A DNA stretch of 32,302 bases from Clostridiales bacterium (GTDB taxonomy: Bacteria; Bacillota; Clostridia; Oscillospirales; Oscillospiraceae). This document shows, one piece after another, positions 1 to 7,102 of the stretch. The notes under the pieces were generated by a model, which saw only the letters and a list, made by a program, of their open reading frames with translations, was not told where the DNA came from and did not search any database. How positions within the stretch are numbered: the first letter of the stretch is position 1; each line of letters begins with the position of its first letter. The stretch lies in assembly GCA_020859945.1 (NCBI GenBank), contig JAJBVG010000008.1:1-32302 (forward strand), read 5' to 3'. A program made the translations under genes and the position numbers.

Positions 1-279
1 CAAACTCAATCGCCTTTTTCTATACCCTGGTCTCACATCTATTGTAAAGCTACAGTTATCCTAGAAGGTGGTTTGAAATTTGACCTTGATAGCATCAGAT
101 TTTTGGTGTATAATAATTCTGCATCTACGTTTCCTATTCTGGAAGAAACATATTCATCTGAGAATAGACAATCCATGGTTCATTGCGAAAAAGGAGAGTG
201 TGAAGAGCGTTTATATATCGAAGAAAAATTTCCTATTTTTGGATATAAATATCAGTTGTCTTGGGCTTTCAAACAATAG
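1..279 (+). CDS. 3' end of an unrecognised gene (partial)
   Basis: Reading frame 1 is open from the first base of the window to the TAG at 277-279, giving 92 codons with no stop. This is most simply the C-terminal part of a gene that begins outside the window. An internal TTG at 73 preceded by AGAAGGTGG could be a start, giving 68 residues, but the open frame upstream argues against it. The peptide is mixed polar and aromatic, ends LSWAFKQ, has two Cys (HCEKGECEE), and shows no motif I recognise. The DNA is clearly AT-richer than everything after 560, which suggests a different origin. No function is assigned. Confidence 0.5.
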   Translation, partial: QTQSPFSIPWSHIYCKATVILEGGLKFDLDSIRFLVYNNSASTFPILEETYSSENRQSMVHCEKGECEERLYIEEKFPIFGYKYQLSWAFKQ

Positions 280-320
280 CAACTGCGTATAAGCACAAAT
301 AGAATGGTAAGGGGTGATTA

Positions 321-433
321 TATGGATGAAGAGTAATTGAAAAGATAATAGTGTGAGATTCTTTCATCTTTTCCTTGGTGGAGTTGGTGCTTTTACTGGC
401 GTTGGAAAGCTGGTTTATTGTATGAAATATTGA
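321..433 (+). pseudogene. Decayed small ORF with hydrophobic C-terminus (tentative)
   Basis: An ATG at 321 follows AAGGGG, reads MDEE and stops at once. A shifted frame then reads KDNSVRFFHLFLGGVGAF and on to GVGKLVYCMKY before a TGA at 431-433. Joined across the shift this would be a protein of about 35 residues with a Gly-rich hydrophobic stretch, so it may be a small gene broken by mutation. The region is AT-rich like the partial gene before it. Chance is a real alternative because the piece is so short. No family is recognised. Confidence 0.2.
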
Positions 434-443
434 TTTTAACATC

Positions 444-472
444 TTGCATTTTCCCACCCGTTCTGCTATAAT
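444..472 (+). promoter_or_regulatory. Sigma-A-type promoter TTGCAT-N17-TATAAT
   Basis: TTGCAT (444-449) is separated by exactly 17 bases from a perfect TATAAT (467-472). Initiation would fall near 479. The next element is a strong terminator at 490-520, so most transcripts would be about 40 nt unless polymerase reads through to the racemase gene at 562. Confidence 0.6.
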
Positions 473-489
473 AATCTCAACGAAGCGAA

Positions 490-520
490 GAGGCTCTGTG
501 TAAACAGGGTCTCTTTTTTT
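490..520 (+). terminator. Intrinsic terminator upstream of the racemase gene
   Basis: GAGGCTCTGT (490-499) pairs with ACAGGGTCTC (504-513) as a 10-bp stem with two G-U pairs and a GTAA loop, followed by seven T (514-520). It lies between the promoter at 444-472 and the gene at 562. It may end the transcript of the AT-rich region or act as an attenuator for the racemase. Confidence 0.75.
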
Positions 521-561
521 GCGTTTTCTAGGGTTTTATACTGCGAAGGAGGAAGGCTGCG

Positions 562-1683
562 ATGTATCCGCTGCTGACGATCGACCACGAAAAAATAGCG
601 GCAAATGTGCGCCAGATGGTGGCCTACTGCGGGCAATATGGCATTGAGATCACCGGCATTACCAAGGTGGTGTGCGGCGACCCGGAAATCGCCAAAATTT
701 ATATCGACAACGGCATTTCCCGCATTGGCGATTCCCGGGTGGCCAACCTGAAAAAGCTGGCCTGGATGCCCTGCGAAAAGTGGCTGATTCGGATGCCCAT
801 GTGTTCCGAAGCGGAGGACGTGGTGCGCTGGGCGGATGTGTCACTGAACTCCGAGCTGGACACGCTGAAAGCCCTGGCGCGGGCCTGCCGCGCCCTGCGC
901 AAGACCCATAAGGTGGTGCTGATGTACGACCTGGGGGACATCCGGGAGGGGTTTCTCTCCATGGATGAAATCCGCGCCGCCGCGGACTACGCCCGCCAAA
1001 CGCCGGAGCTGGAGCTGTACGGCGTGGGCACCAACCTGACCTGCTTCTCCTTTATCCAGCCGGACACGGAAAAGCTGACCCTGTTGACCCAGGTGGCGGA
1101 GGAAATCCACGCCACACCCTGCATCAGCGGCGGCAACTCCGCCACTCTCGATTTGATGTTCCGGGGCGGCATCCCCAAGGAGGTCAACCTGCTGCGGCTG
1201 GGGGAGAGCCTGCTCTTTGGCCGGGAGCGGGCCAAATACCGCTACCTGGACGGCACTTACAACGATGCCTTCCGTCTACAGGCGGAGATCATCGAGCTGA
1301 AAGAGAAGCCCTCCCTGCCCTGGGGCACCGTGGGGGTAGACAGCTACGGCAACTCCCCCACGTTCACCGACCGGGGCGTGCGGATGAAGGCCATCTGTGC
1401 CCTGGGCAAGCAGGACATCGACGTGGAGACCATGTGGCCCATCGATGAGGGCATCCACATCCTGGGCGCCAGCAGCGACCACCTGATGCTGGACGTGGAG
1501 GACAGCGAGGTGGAGTACCGGGTGGGGGACACCATCGAGTTCCGGCTGGGGTATTTCGCCCTGATGCGAGCCTATACCAGCAGCTATGTGACCAAACTGC
1601 ACCTGAACCGCCAGGCGGAGAGCATTTCTGTGCCGTTTTCGGAGGAGGAGCTGTCCCGGGCGCTCAGCGCTGCGGCGGTGTAA
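562..1683 (+). CDS. PLP-dependent alanine/ornithine racemase family enzyme
   Basis: This 373-residue protein matches the ornithine-racemase branch of the alanine racemase fold-III family, cytosolic enzymes that interconvert L- and D-amino acids. The N-terminal TIM barrel opens with LLTIDHEKIAANVRQM. The motif GITKVVCGD carries the likely PLP-binding Lys35, followed by DSRVANLKKL. Phosphate-pocket-like segments include GGNSATLDL and LLRLGESLLFG. The ATG at 562 has GGAGG about ten bases upstream. The family was defined by the D-ornithine racemase of Stickland-fermenting clostridia. The substrate here cannot be told from sequence, and no other ornithine-degradation gene is nearby. It appears to be a single-gene unit between the terminators at 490-520 and 1721-1760. 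Confidence 0.85.
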   Translation: MYPLLTIDHEKIAANVRQMVAYCGQYGIEITGITKVVCGDPEIAKIYIDNGISRIGDSRVANLKKLAWMPCEKWLIRMPMCSEAEDVVRWADVSLNSELDTLKALARACRALRKTHKVVLMYDLGDIREGFLSMDEIRAAADYARQTPELELYGVGTNLTCFSFIQPDTEKLTLLTQVAEEIHATPCISGGNSATLDLMFRGGIPKEVNLLRLGESLLFGRERAKYRYLDGTYNDAFRLQAEIIELKEKPSLPWGTVGVDSYGNSPTFTDRGVRMKAICALGKQDIDVETMWPIDEGIHILGASSDHLMLDVEDSEVEYRVGDTIEFRLGYFALMRAYTSSYVTKLHLNRQAESISVPFSEEELSRALSAAAV

Positions 1684-1720
1684 ATACAATTTGCAATGTG
1701 CAATTATAACTCCAAGCGTT

Positions 1721-1760
1721 GGGAGCGCTGCGGACAAAGTTCTGCGGCGCTCCCGCTTTT
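1721..1760 (+). terminator. Hairpin terminator after the racemase
   Basis: GGGAGCGC (1721-1728) pairs perfectly with GCGCTCCC (1747-1754), with partial inner pairing between GCGGA and TTCTGC, and GCTTTT follows. It starts 37 bases after the racemase stop. The T-run is short, so it is a moderate terminator. Confidence 0.6.
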
Positions 1761-1796
1761 GCGTTTCATGAAATTTCCCGCGCCTGTTTTCAGCCG

Positions 1797-1825
1797 TTGT
1801 CAAACGCCGGAAAAACTGTTATAAT
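1797..1825 (+). promoter_or_regulatory. Promoter of the CPBP protease gene, TTGTCA-N17-TATAAT
   Basis: TTGTCA (1797-1802) and TATAAT (1820-1825) are spaced by 17 bases and lie about 95 bases before the CPBP gene. The untranslated leader in between is GC-rich with no recognised element. Confidence 0.65.
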
Positions 1826-1920
1826 ACCATCTGACGGCAAACCTGCTGCGGCAGGGGAGAGGGGAGACCCCCATTGGGAATTTCCCCGGTCACTGGCAAG
1901 CGCAAAGGAAAGATGGCGAG

Positions 1921-2877
1921 GTGGGAGAAATGACACAGGAAATGACACCGTATGTCCCCAAACCCATGAGCAGGCGGGAACTGCGCAAGTGCTACAGCCG
2001 GTTTTCCATCAGCGTGATCTTGCTGGTGGTGCTGACCCAGGTGCTGGGCGGGGTGCTGTACTACGCGGCGGCACGGTTTTTCCCCCAATACTACTGGGAC
2101 GCCTTCTGGGGGCCGGTGCTGGCGCTGGCCGTCAACGACGTGTCGGTCTACCTGCCGGGGCTGGTCATCTTCCCGCTGGTGCTGCGAAAAATGCCGAAGG
2201 GCAACTCCATTCCGGTGGACCGGCTGAGCCTGTGGGAGTTCATACAGGCGGCGGTGTTCTCCTTCGGCGTGGGCTACGGTTGCTCGCTGGTCTCCTCTCT
2301 GGTCATCTATGGGCTGGAACACCTGACGAACCACGTCACCACCAACGTGGTGGATTCCTTTAGCGCGTCGCTTCCCATCTGGCTGACGGCGGTGGCCTTT
2401 GTGCTGGTGGCCCCAGTGATGGAAGAGCTGATTTTCCGGCGCATCCTGCTGCGGCGGCTGCTGGGGCTGGGGGACGTGTCGGCTATCGTGCTGTCCGCTC
2501 TGGCCTTCGCCCTGTTCCACGCCAATTTGTACCAGACGGCCTACGCCTTTGTGCTGGGTCTGGTGTTCGGGGCTGTCGTCCTGCTGACCGGCTCCATCCG
2601 GGACACCATTTTGCTACACATGCTCATCAACGGCTTCAGCGTGGTGATGCAGCTGAACCTGCCCGATGAGGCGCTGATGATAGCCAGCGTGTTCATCTTT
2701 CTCTCCATTGGCATCGCCATCGCCATGTTCCTGGCGGTGCGCCGGGGCTACCACATGGAGCCGGGGCCGCTGCCCTTCTCTCCCCGGGAGAAAGCGCGGG
2801 CCTGCCGCAGGTCGGTGTGGTTCTGGGTCATGCTGGTGCTGGGCCTGGGGTACAGCGCCGTGACCATCTTTCTGTAA
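1921..2877 (+). CDS. CPBP family intramembrane metalloprotease
   Basis: A 318-residue polytopic membrane protein with the three CPBP (CAAX protease / Abi) motifs in order: EELIFRR at residues 168-174, FALFH (Phe196, His200) and HMLIN (His233, Asn237). These glutamates and histidines form the metal-dependent active site inside the membrane. Several hydrophobic helices surround them, beginning near residue 30. Known members process prenylated proteins or give bacteriocin self-immunity, and the substrate here is unknown. The GTG at 1921 has AAGGAA about ten bases upstream. ATG at 1930 or 1942 are alternatives with poorer spacing, so the N-terminus is uncertain. It has its own promoter at 1797-1825. 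Confidence 0.85.
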   Translation: MGEMTQEMTPYVPKPMSRRELRKCYSRFSISVILLVVLTQVLGGVLYYAAARFFPQYYWDAFWGPVLALAVNDVSVYLPGLVIFPLVLRKMPKGNSIPVDRLSLWEFIQAAVFSFGVGYGCSLVSSLVIYGLEHLTNHVTTNVVDSFSASLPIWLTAVAFVLVAPVMEELIFRRILLRRLLGLGDVSAIVLSALAFALFHANLYQTAYAFVLGLVFGAVVLLTGSIRDTILLHMLINGFSVVMQLNLPDEALMIASVFIFLSIGIAIAMFLAVRRGYHMEPGPLPFSPREKARACRRSVWFWVMLVLGLGYSAVTIFL

Positions 2878-2894
2878 AACGCCGCCGCCCTCCC

Positions 2895-2915
2895 GCCGGA
2901 CTGCCTGCGTCCGGC
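2895..2915 (+). other. Hairpin between the CPBP and helicase genes
   Basis: GCCGGAC (2895-2901) pairs perfectly with GTCCGGC (2909-2915) around a 7-base loop. No T-run follows, so it is not a classical terminator. It may be weak, or stabilise the upstream mRNA end. Confidence 0.4.
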
Positions 2916-2966
2916 AGAAGTAAAACTTTATGCAGGCAATTCTGAACCGAAGAAAGAAGTATTTGT

Positions 2967-4997
2967 TTGAATTTTCAAGACTGTCATCTCATTGACCCCA
3001 TTGTAAAAGCCCTGACGGAACAGGGCTACACCCAGCCCACCGCGATCCAGGCGGGGGCCATTCCTCCGGCGCTGGAGGGCCGGGATGTGTTGGGCTGCGC
3101 CCGCACCGGCACTGGCAAGACTTGCGCCTTCGCCGCGCCCATCCTCCAGCGGCTGAGCCAGAACCCCGTGGAGGGGCGGCCCATCCGCGCTCTGGTACTG
3201 ACCCCCACCCGGGAGCTGGCGATTCAAAATCAGGAGTGCTTTGTCAACTACGGGAAATATTTAAACGTGACCAGCGTGGTCATCTTCGGCGGCGTGGGCC
3301 AGGCCCCCCAGGTGGAGGCCATTCAAAAGGGCGCCGACGTGCTGGTGGCGACCCCCGGCCGTCTGGCCGACCTGTACCAGCAGGGGTATCTCGATTTGTC
3401 CAAACTGGAGATTTTCGTGTTGGACGAGGCCGACCGGATGCTGGACATGGGTTTCATCCACGACGTGAAAAAAATTCTCCAGTGGCTGCCCAAAAAGAAG
3501 CAGACGCTGTTTTTCTCCGCCACCATGCCGGAGGAAATCACCCAGCTGGTGAACAGCCTGCTCTACAAGCCCGTCCGGGTGGCGGTGGACCCGGTGAACA
3601 GCACCGTGGACGCCATCCGCCAACAGGTCTACCTGGTGGACCGGGTCAACAAGACCAAGCTGCTGGTCTCCCTGCTGGAGGAACAGGAACTGTCCTCAGT
3701 GCTGGTCTTTACCCGTACCAAGCACGGGGCCAACAAGGTCAGCAAGGATTTGCAGAAGGCCGGCGTCTCCGCTGCCGCCATCCACGGCAACAAGAGCCAG
3801 ACCGCCCGGCAGGAGGCTCTGGCCGGGTTCAAGGCGGGGAACATCCGCGTATTGGTGGCAACAGACATCGCCGCCCGTGGGCTGGACATCGAAGATCTGG
3901 CCTGCGTGGTCAACTACAACCTGCCGGAGGTGCCGGAGACCTACGTTCACCGCATTGGCCGGACGGGGCGGGCGGGCCGCGGCGGGCTTGCCATCGCCTT
4001 CTGCGACTTCAACGAGCAGCCCCTGCTGAAAGACATCGAAAAGCTCATGGGCAAAAAAGTCCCCCAGGTGAAGGACCACCCCTGGCCCATGCAGAACTTT
4101 GATCCCCCGGCCAAGGACAAAGGCGGCAAGGTCCGCAACCCGGAGGACGAGGAGGCCCGCGCCGCCGCCCGGGAACTGGCCAAGGCCCGCCGGGAGGCAA
4201 ACGCTGCCCGGCAGACCAAATCCGCTCCCCAGGAGACTGCCTCCGCTCCAACCGAGAGCGCTCCCGCGCCTGAAAAATCCAAAACCAAGAAGAAGGGCAA
4301 AAAGGCCCAGAAACCGGCGCAGCCGGAGCCGGTGGTGCCCATTCCCGACCTGCTGCCCAAGCGGGAGGAGCAGCCCATTGAACCGGCCCGCACCTTCGAC
4401 AGCAGCGACATCCTTCACCGGAAGTACAAGCGCCCGGAGAAAAAGGTTATCCCCTCCCTGAGCAGCGTCTCGCTGCTGCCCAACGTGGAGCTGAAGGAGA
4501 CCTTCGGCAGCCGCACCGTGGACACCAGCCGAAAGCTGAACACCCCTGCGCGGGACGCAACCGACCGCCTGTTTTCAGACCGGAAGGAAATTCCCGAAAA
4601 GTACCGCCCGGAGCGGCGGGAGGAGCCGGAGGCCACGGGAAAAGCCGGCAAAAAGTCCGGCAAAAAGCCCTCCGGCGGTAAGAACACCCGGCAGCAGCCG
4701 GAATCCGTCCCGCAGAAGCAGGAGGGCAGGCAGAAACCCGCCGCGCAAAAGCAAACCGGTGGGAAATCCGCCTCTCAGAAACAGAACAGCGGGAAAAAGG
4801 CCCAGCAGCAGCCCCCGAAGTCTGCTGCCGCTCAAAGGCAGACCACCGGCGGCAAGTCCCGGCAGCAGCACCCCGCCAATCAGGGCAAAAAGACCCGCAT
4901 CCCGCCCCGGACGGAGCGCCCGGAGCGGCAGAAGGACTCTACCGAGCAGAAGTCGCTAATGAAGCCCTACTACCTCAGCGACCGGCGGAAAGGATAA
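2967..4997 (+). CDS. DEAD-box ATP-dependent RNA helicase with long basic tail (RhlE-like)
   Basis: The 676-residue protein has a complete two-RecA helicase core: Q motif GYTQPTAIQ (20-28), Walker A ARTGTGKT (45-52), PTRELAIQ (80-87), TPGR, DEAD at 153-156, SAT (184-186), and motif VI HRIGRTGRAG from residue 328. It should unwind RNA in the cytosol, for example in ribosome assembly or mRNA decay. The last ~295 residues are a low-complexity tail rich in Lys, Gln, Pro, Ala and Gly, with repeated KSGKK- and QKQ-type segments, far longer than in typical RhlE or CshA. The start is TTG at 2967, since an in-frame stop lies at 2943 with no ATG between. AAGAAAGAAG serves as the weak ribosome site. It heads an operon with lspA five bases downstream. 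Confidence 0.92.
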   Translation: MNFQDCHLIDPIVKALTEQGYTQPTAIQAGAIPPALEGRDVLGCARTGTGKTCAFAAPILQRLSQNPVEGRPIRALVLTPTRELAIQNQECFVNYGKYLNVTSVVIFGGVGQAPQVEAIQKGADVLVATPGRLADLYQQGYLDLSKLEIFVLDEADRMLDMGFIHDVKKILQWLPKKKQTLFFSATMPEEITQLVNSLLYKPVRVAVDPVNSTVDAIRQQVYLVDRVNKTKLLVSLLEEQELSSVLVFTRTKHGANKVSKDLQKAGVSAAAIHGNKSQTARQEALAGFKAGNIRVLVATDIAARGLDIEDLACVVNYNLPEVPETYVHRIGRTGRAGRGGLAIAFCDFNEQPLLKDIEKLMGKKVPQVKDHPWPMQNFDPPAKDKGGKVRNPEDEEARAAARELAKARREANAARQTKSAPQETASAPTESAPAPEKSKTKKKGKKAQKPAQPEPVVPIPDLLPKREEQPIEPARTFDSSDILHRKYKRPEKKVIPSLSSVSLLPNVELKETFGSRTVDTSRKLNTPARDATDRLFSDRKEIPEKYRPERREEPEATGKAGKKSGKKPSGGKNTRQQPESVPQKQEGRQKPAAQKQTGGKSASQKQNSGKKAQQQPPKSAAAQRQTTGGKSRQQHPANQGKKTRIPPRTERPERQKDSTEQKSLMKPYYLSDRRKG

Positions 4998-5001
4998 ACC
5001 T

Positions 5002-5490
5002 ATGTGGTATTTCATCGTGGCCGGGTTCCTGGTGGGCCTGGACCAGGGCGTCAAGGCCGCCACCCGCGCCGCTCTCGCCCTGGGGGAGCAGGTGGTTCTC
5101 ATCCCCGGTGTGGTGGGGCTGACCTATGTGCAGAACACCGGTATGGCCTTTTCCTCCTTCAGCGGGCGGACGGGGCTGTTGACTATCGTCTCTCTGGTCG
5201 CCACCGTGGGGCTGGCAATCGTGTTGGCTAAAAACCTTGTGTTTACACATCCCTGGGGCAAGTGGCCTCTGGCCGTTGTCATGGCCGGGGCCGCGGGCAA
5301 CCTCATTGACCGGCTGTTTATGGGCTACGTCACCGACATGATCCAAGTGCTGTTTGTCAACTTCGCGGTGTTCAACATCGCGGACTGCTGCGTGGTGTTG
5401 GGCGGCATTCTGGTGCTGTGCTACGTGTTCTTCTTCTGGGAGAAGCTGGAGCCGAAAGAACCGAAGGGTGAGAAGGGACTTTGGGAATGA
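5002..5490 (+). CDS. lspA: Lipoprotein signal peptidase (signal peptidase II)
   Basis: This 162-residue membrane aspartic protease cleaves signal peptides from diacylglyceryl-prolipoproteins. The family blocks are present: GLDQGVK near residue 12, VQNTGMAFS (43-51), GNLIDR (99-104), TDMIQ with catalytic Asp112, and FNIADCCVVLGG with the second catalytic Asp128. About four transmembrane helices are visible. The ATG at 5002 follows AAAGGA and lies four bases after the helicase stop. The stop overlaps the start of the pseudouridine synthase gene (ATGA), a pairing that recurs in Firmicutes. The usual Ala or Gly in the N-x-G-x-A-F block is read here as NTGMAF, a mild variation. Confidence 0.95.
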   Translation: MWYFIVAGFLVGLDQGVKAATRAALALGEQVVLIPGVVGLTYVQNTGMAFSSFSGRTGLLTIVSLVATVGLAIVLAKNLVFTHPWGKWPLAVVMAGAAGNLIDRLFMGYVTDMIQVLFVNFAVFNIADCCVVLGGILVLCYVFFFWEKLEPKEPKGEKGLWE

Positions 5491-6395
5491 GTGCCCTGAC
5501 CCTGACCGCCGACTGCGCCGGAGAGCGGGCGGATCAGTTCCTGGCCCGCTCTGTGGAGGGGCTGACCCGCTCCGCCGCCCAACGCCTGCTGGAGCAGGGG
5601 CTAGTGACCTCTGGCGGCAAAAAACTCAAAAAAAATGCCCGGCTGGAGGTGGGCGACCCGCTGGAGGTCGCGCTGCCAGAGCCGGAACCGCTGGACGTGG
5701 TTCCCCAGGACATTTCCCTGGAAATCGTCTATGAGGACGACGACGTGGTGGTGGTCAACAAGCCGGTGGGCATGGTGGTCCACCCCGCGCCGGGCCACCC
5801 GGACGGAACACTTGTCAACGCACTGTTATATCACTGTGGAAAATCACTCTCTGGAATCAACGGTGTGCTGCGTCCCGGCATCGTCCACCGCATTGACCGT
5901 GACACCAGCGGCCTTATCATCGTAGCCAAGAATGACAGCGCGCATCTGGCTCTGGCCACTCAGCTCCAGGACCACACCCTGGCCCGCACCTACGAGGCCA
6001 TCGCAGTCGGCAATTTAACCGAAGATTCCGGCACAGTGGACGCCCCCATCGCCCGACACAAAACGGACCGCAAAAAAATGGCTGTCACCGCCGGGGGGAA
6101 ACGGGCCGTCACCCACTGGCGGGTGCTGGAACGGTACAATGGCTATACCCGCGTGGAGTGCCAGCTGGAGACGGGCCGCACCCACCAGATCCGCGTCCAC
6201 ATGGCCTACCTCCATCACCCCCTTCTGGGGGACACCGTCTACGGCAGCAAAAAGCCCTATCCGGGGCTGGCGGGTCAATGTCTCCACGCCAAGCGGCTGC
6301 GGTTTGTCCACCCCACCACCGGGGAGCCGGTGGTGGTGGAATGTCCCCTGCCGGAGTATTTTGTGAACACCATCGAGCGGCTGAAAAAACTGTGA
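5487..6395 (+). CDS. rluD: RluA/RluD-family 23S rRNA pseudouridine synthase
   Basis: A 302-residue enzyme that isomerises uridine in large-subunit rRNA. It has an N-terminal S4 RNA-binding domain (about residues 13-60) and a catalytic domain with VNKPVGMVVHPAPGH (90-104), the active-site motif HRIDRDTSGL (134-143, aspartate in HRID) and RTHQIRVHM. The start is ATG 5487, which overlaps the lspA stop and follows GAGAAGGGA. A TTG at 5481 would add two residues and is less likely. RluD is assigned by domain order. The exact rRNA site cannot be read from sequence, and other members such as YlyB are alternatives. A strong terminator follows. Confidence 0.9.
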   Translation: MSALTLTADCAGERADQFLARSVEGLTRSAAQRLLEQGLVTSGGKKLKKNARLEVGDPLEVALPEPEPLDVVPQDISLEIVYEDDDVVVVNKPVGMVVHPAPGHPDGTLVNALLYHCGKSLSGINGVLRPGIVHRIDRDTSGLIIVAKNDSAHLALATQLQDHTLARTYEAIAVGNLTEDSGTVDAPIARHKTDRKKMAVTAGGKRAVTHWRVLERYNGYTRVECQLETGRTHQIRVHMAYLHHPLLGDTVYGSKKPYPGLAGQCLHAKRLRFVHPTTGEPVVVECPLPEYFVNTIERLKKL

Positions 6396-6421
6396 TTTTA
6401 AATCAATTGGATGTGCAAAGA

Positions 6422-6448
6422 GGACAGCCCGCGGGCTGTCCTTTTTTT
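6422..6448 (+). terminator. Strong intrinsic terminator after the rluD gene
   Basis: A perfect 20-base palindrome (6422-6441) folds as an 8-bp GGACAGCC/GGCTGTCC stem with a CGCG loop, followed by seven T. It ends the helicase-lspA-rluD operon. It may also act weakly for the minus-strand LUD gene ending at 6466. Confidence 0.9.
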
Positions 6449-6465
6449 GCGGTATTTGGGAACAC

Positions 6466-7101
6466 TCAGAAGCCTAATTCCTCGCCCACCAGAATCACAT
6501 GGATGCGCCCCGGCACCCGGTTGTGCCGGGTGATAACGGTGGCACAGCAAATGCAGTCCTCGCTGTGGCAGTCGGCGCAGACGCCGGTGACGCTGCACGG
6601 GGTGTTCATCTCCAGCCGGACGCAGTTGGGGGGCGCGGCCTGCACCTTGATGCGCTCAATGGCGGAGGGGACGTCCTTGCAGACCTTGTTCATCCCGGCC
6701 ACGACCACCACCCGCTCCGGGCCGCAGGTCAGGCAGGCCACCCGGTTGCCGTTGCCGTCCACGTTTACCAGTTCCCCCGCCACGGTGATGGCGTTGGCGC
6801 TGAGGAAGTACAGGTCGCAGAGGGTGGTCCGGGCATAAATCTCCCGCTTCTCCTGGGGGGTTTTTGCGGCGGCGCGGTCAATGTAGGTGCAGCCCGCCTG
6901 CTCCACCGTCTCCTGAAAGCTCAGCTCTCCCAGGGTCATGCTGCCGCCGTTGGCCACGGTCAGGCCGGGTTGCAGCAGGGCCTTGACCTGCTCCACAGCG
7001 GCCTCGGCGGTGGGGGCATAGCTGCCGGTGAAGTTCCGCTTCTCCATGTTTTTCAGGATGGTGCGGGCGAGGTGTTCGTAGGAAATTTCCTTGGGCGTCA
7101 T
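6466..7101 (-). CDS. LUD-domain protein (lactate-utilisation LutC/YkgG type)
   Basis: A 211-residue LUD-domain (DUF162) protein. It has a nucleotide-binding-like core with ANGGSMTLGEL, a segment DLYFLSANAIT, then VDGNGNRVACLTCGPERVVVVAGMNK split over two blocks, and a Cys-rich end containing PCSVTGVCADC and ICC that is typical of stand-alone 'lactate utilization protein' members. The family is linked to oxidation of lactate through Fe-S partners, but lutA and lutB are absent here, so the role is unknown. I place the start at the ATG at 7099-7101, nine bases after AGGAAGG. The ATG at 7110 would sit directly on that site. It is the last gene of a three-gene unit. Confidence 0.85.
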   Translation of the reverse strand: MTPKEISYEHLARTILKNMEKRNFTGSYAPTAEAAVEQVKALLQPGLTVANGGSMTLGELSFQETVEQAGCTYIDRAAAKTPQEKREIYARTTLCDLYFLSANAITVAGELVNVDGNGNRVACLTCGPERVVVVAGMNKVCKDVPSAIERIKVQAAPPNCVRLEMNTPCSVTGVCADCHSEDCICCATVITRHNRVPGRIHVILVGEELGF

Positions 7102-7102
7102 A

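Noticed and set aside
1685..1709. AATTTGCAATGTGCAATTAT stretch resembling a repeat end
   Set aside because: Too short, with no partner end nearby. It may be a fragment of a dispersed repeat, but this cannot be supported here.
1719..2363. A 214-codon plus-strand ORF overlapping the CPBP gene
   Set aside because: Out of frame with the motif-bearing CPBP protein, spans a terminator and promoter, and is Gly/Arg-rich shadow sequence.
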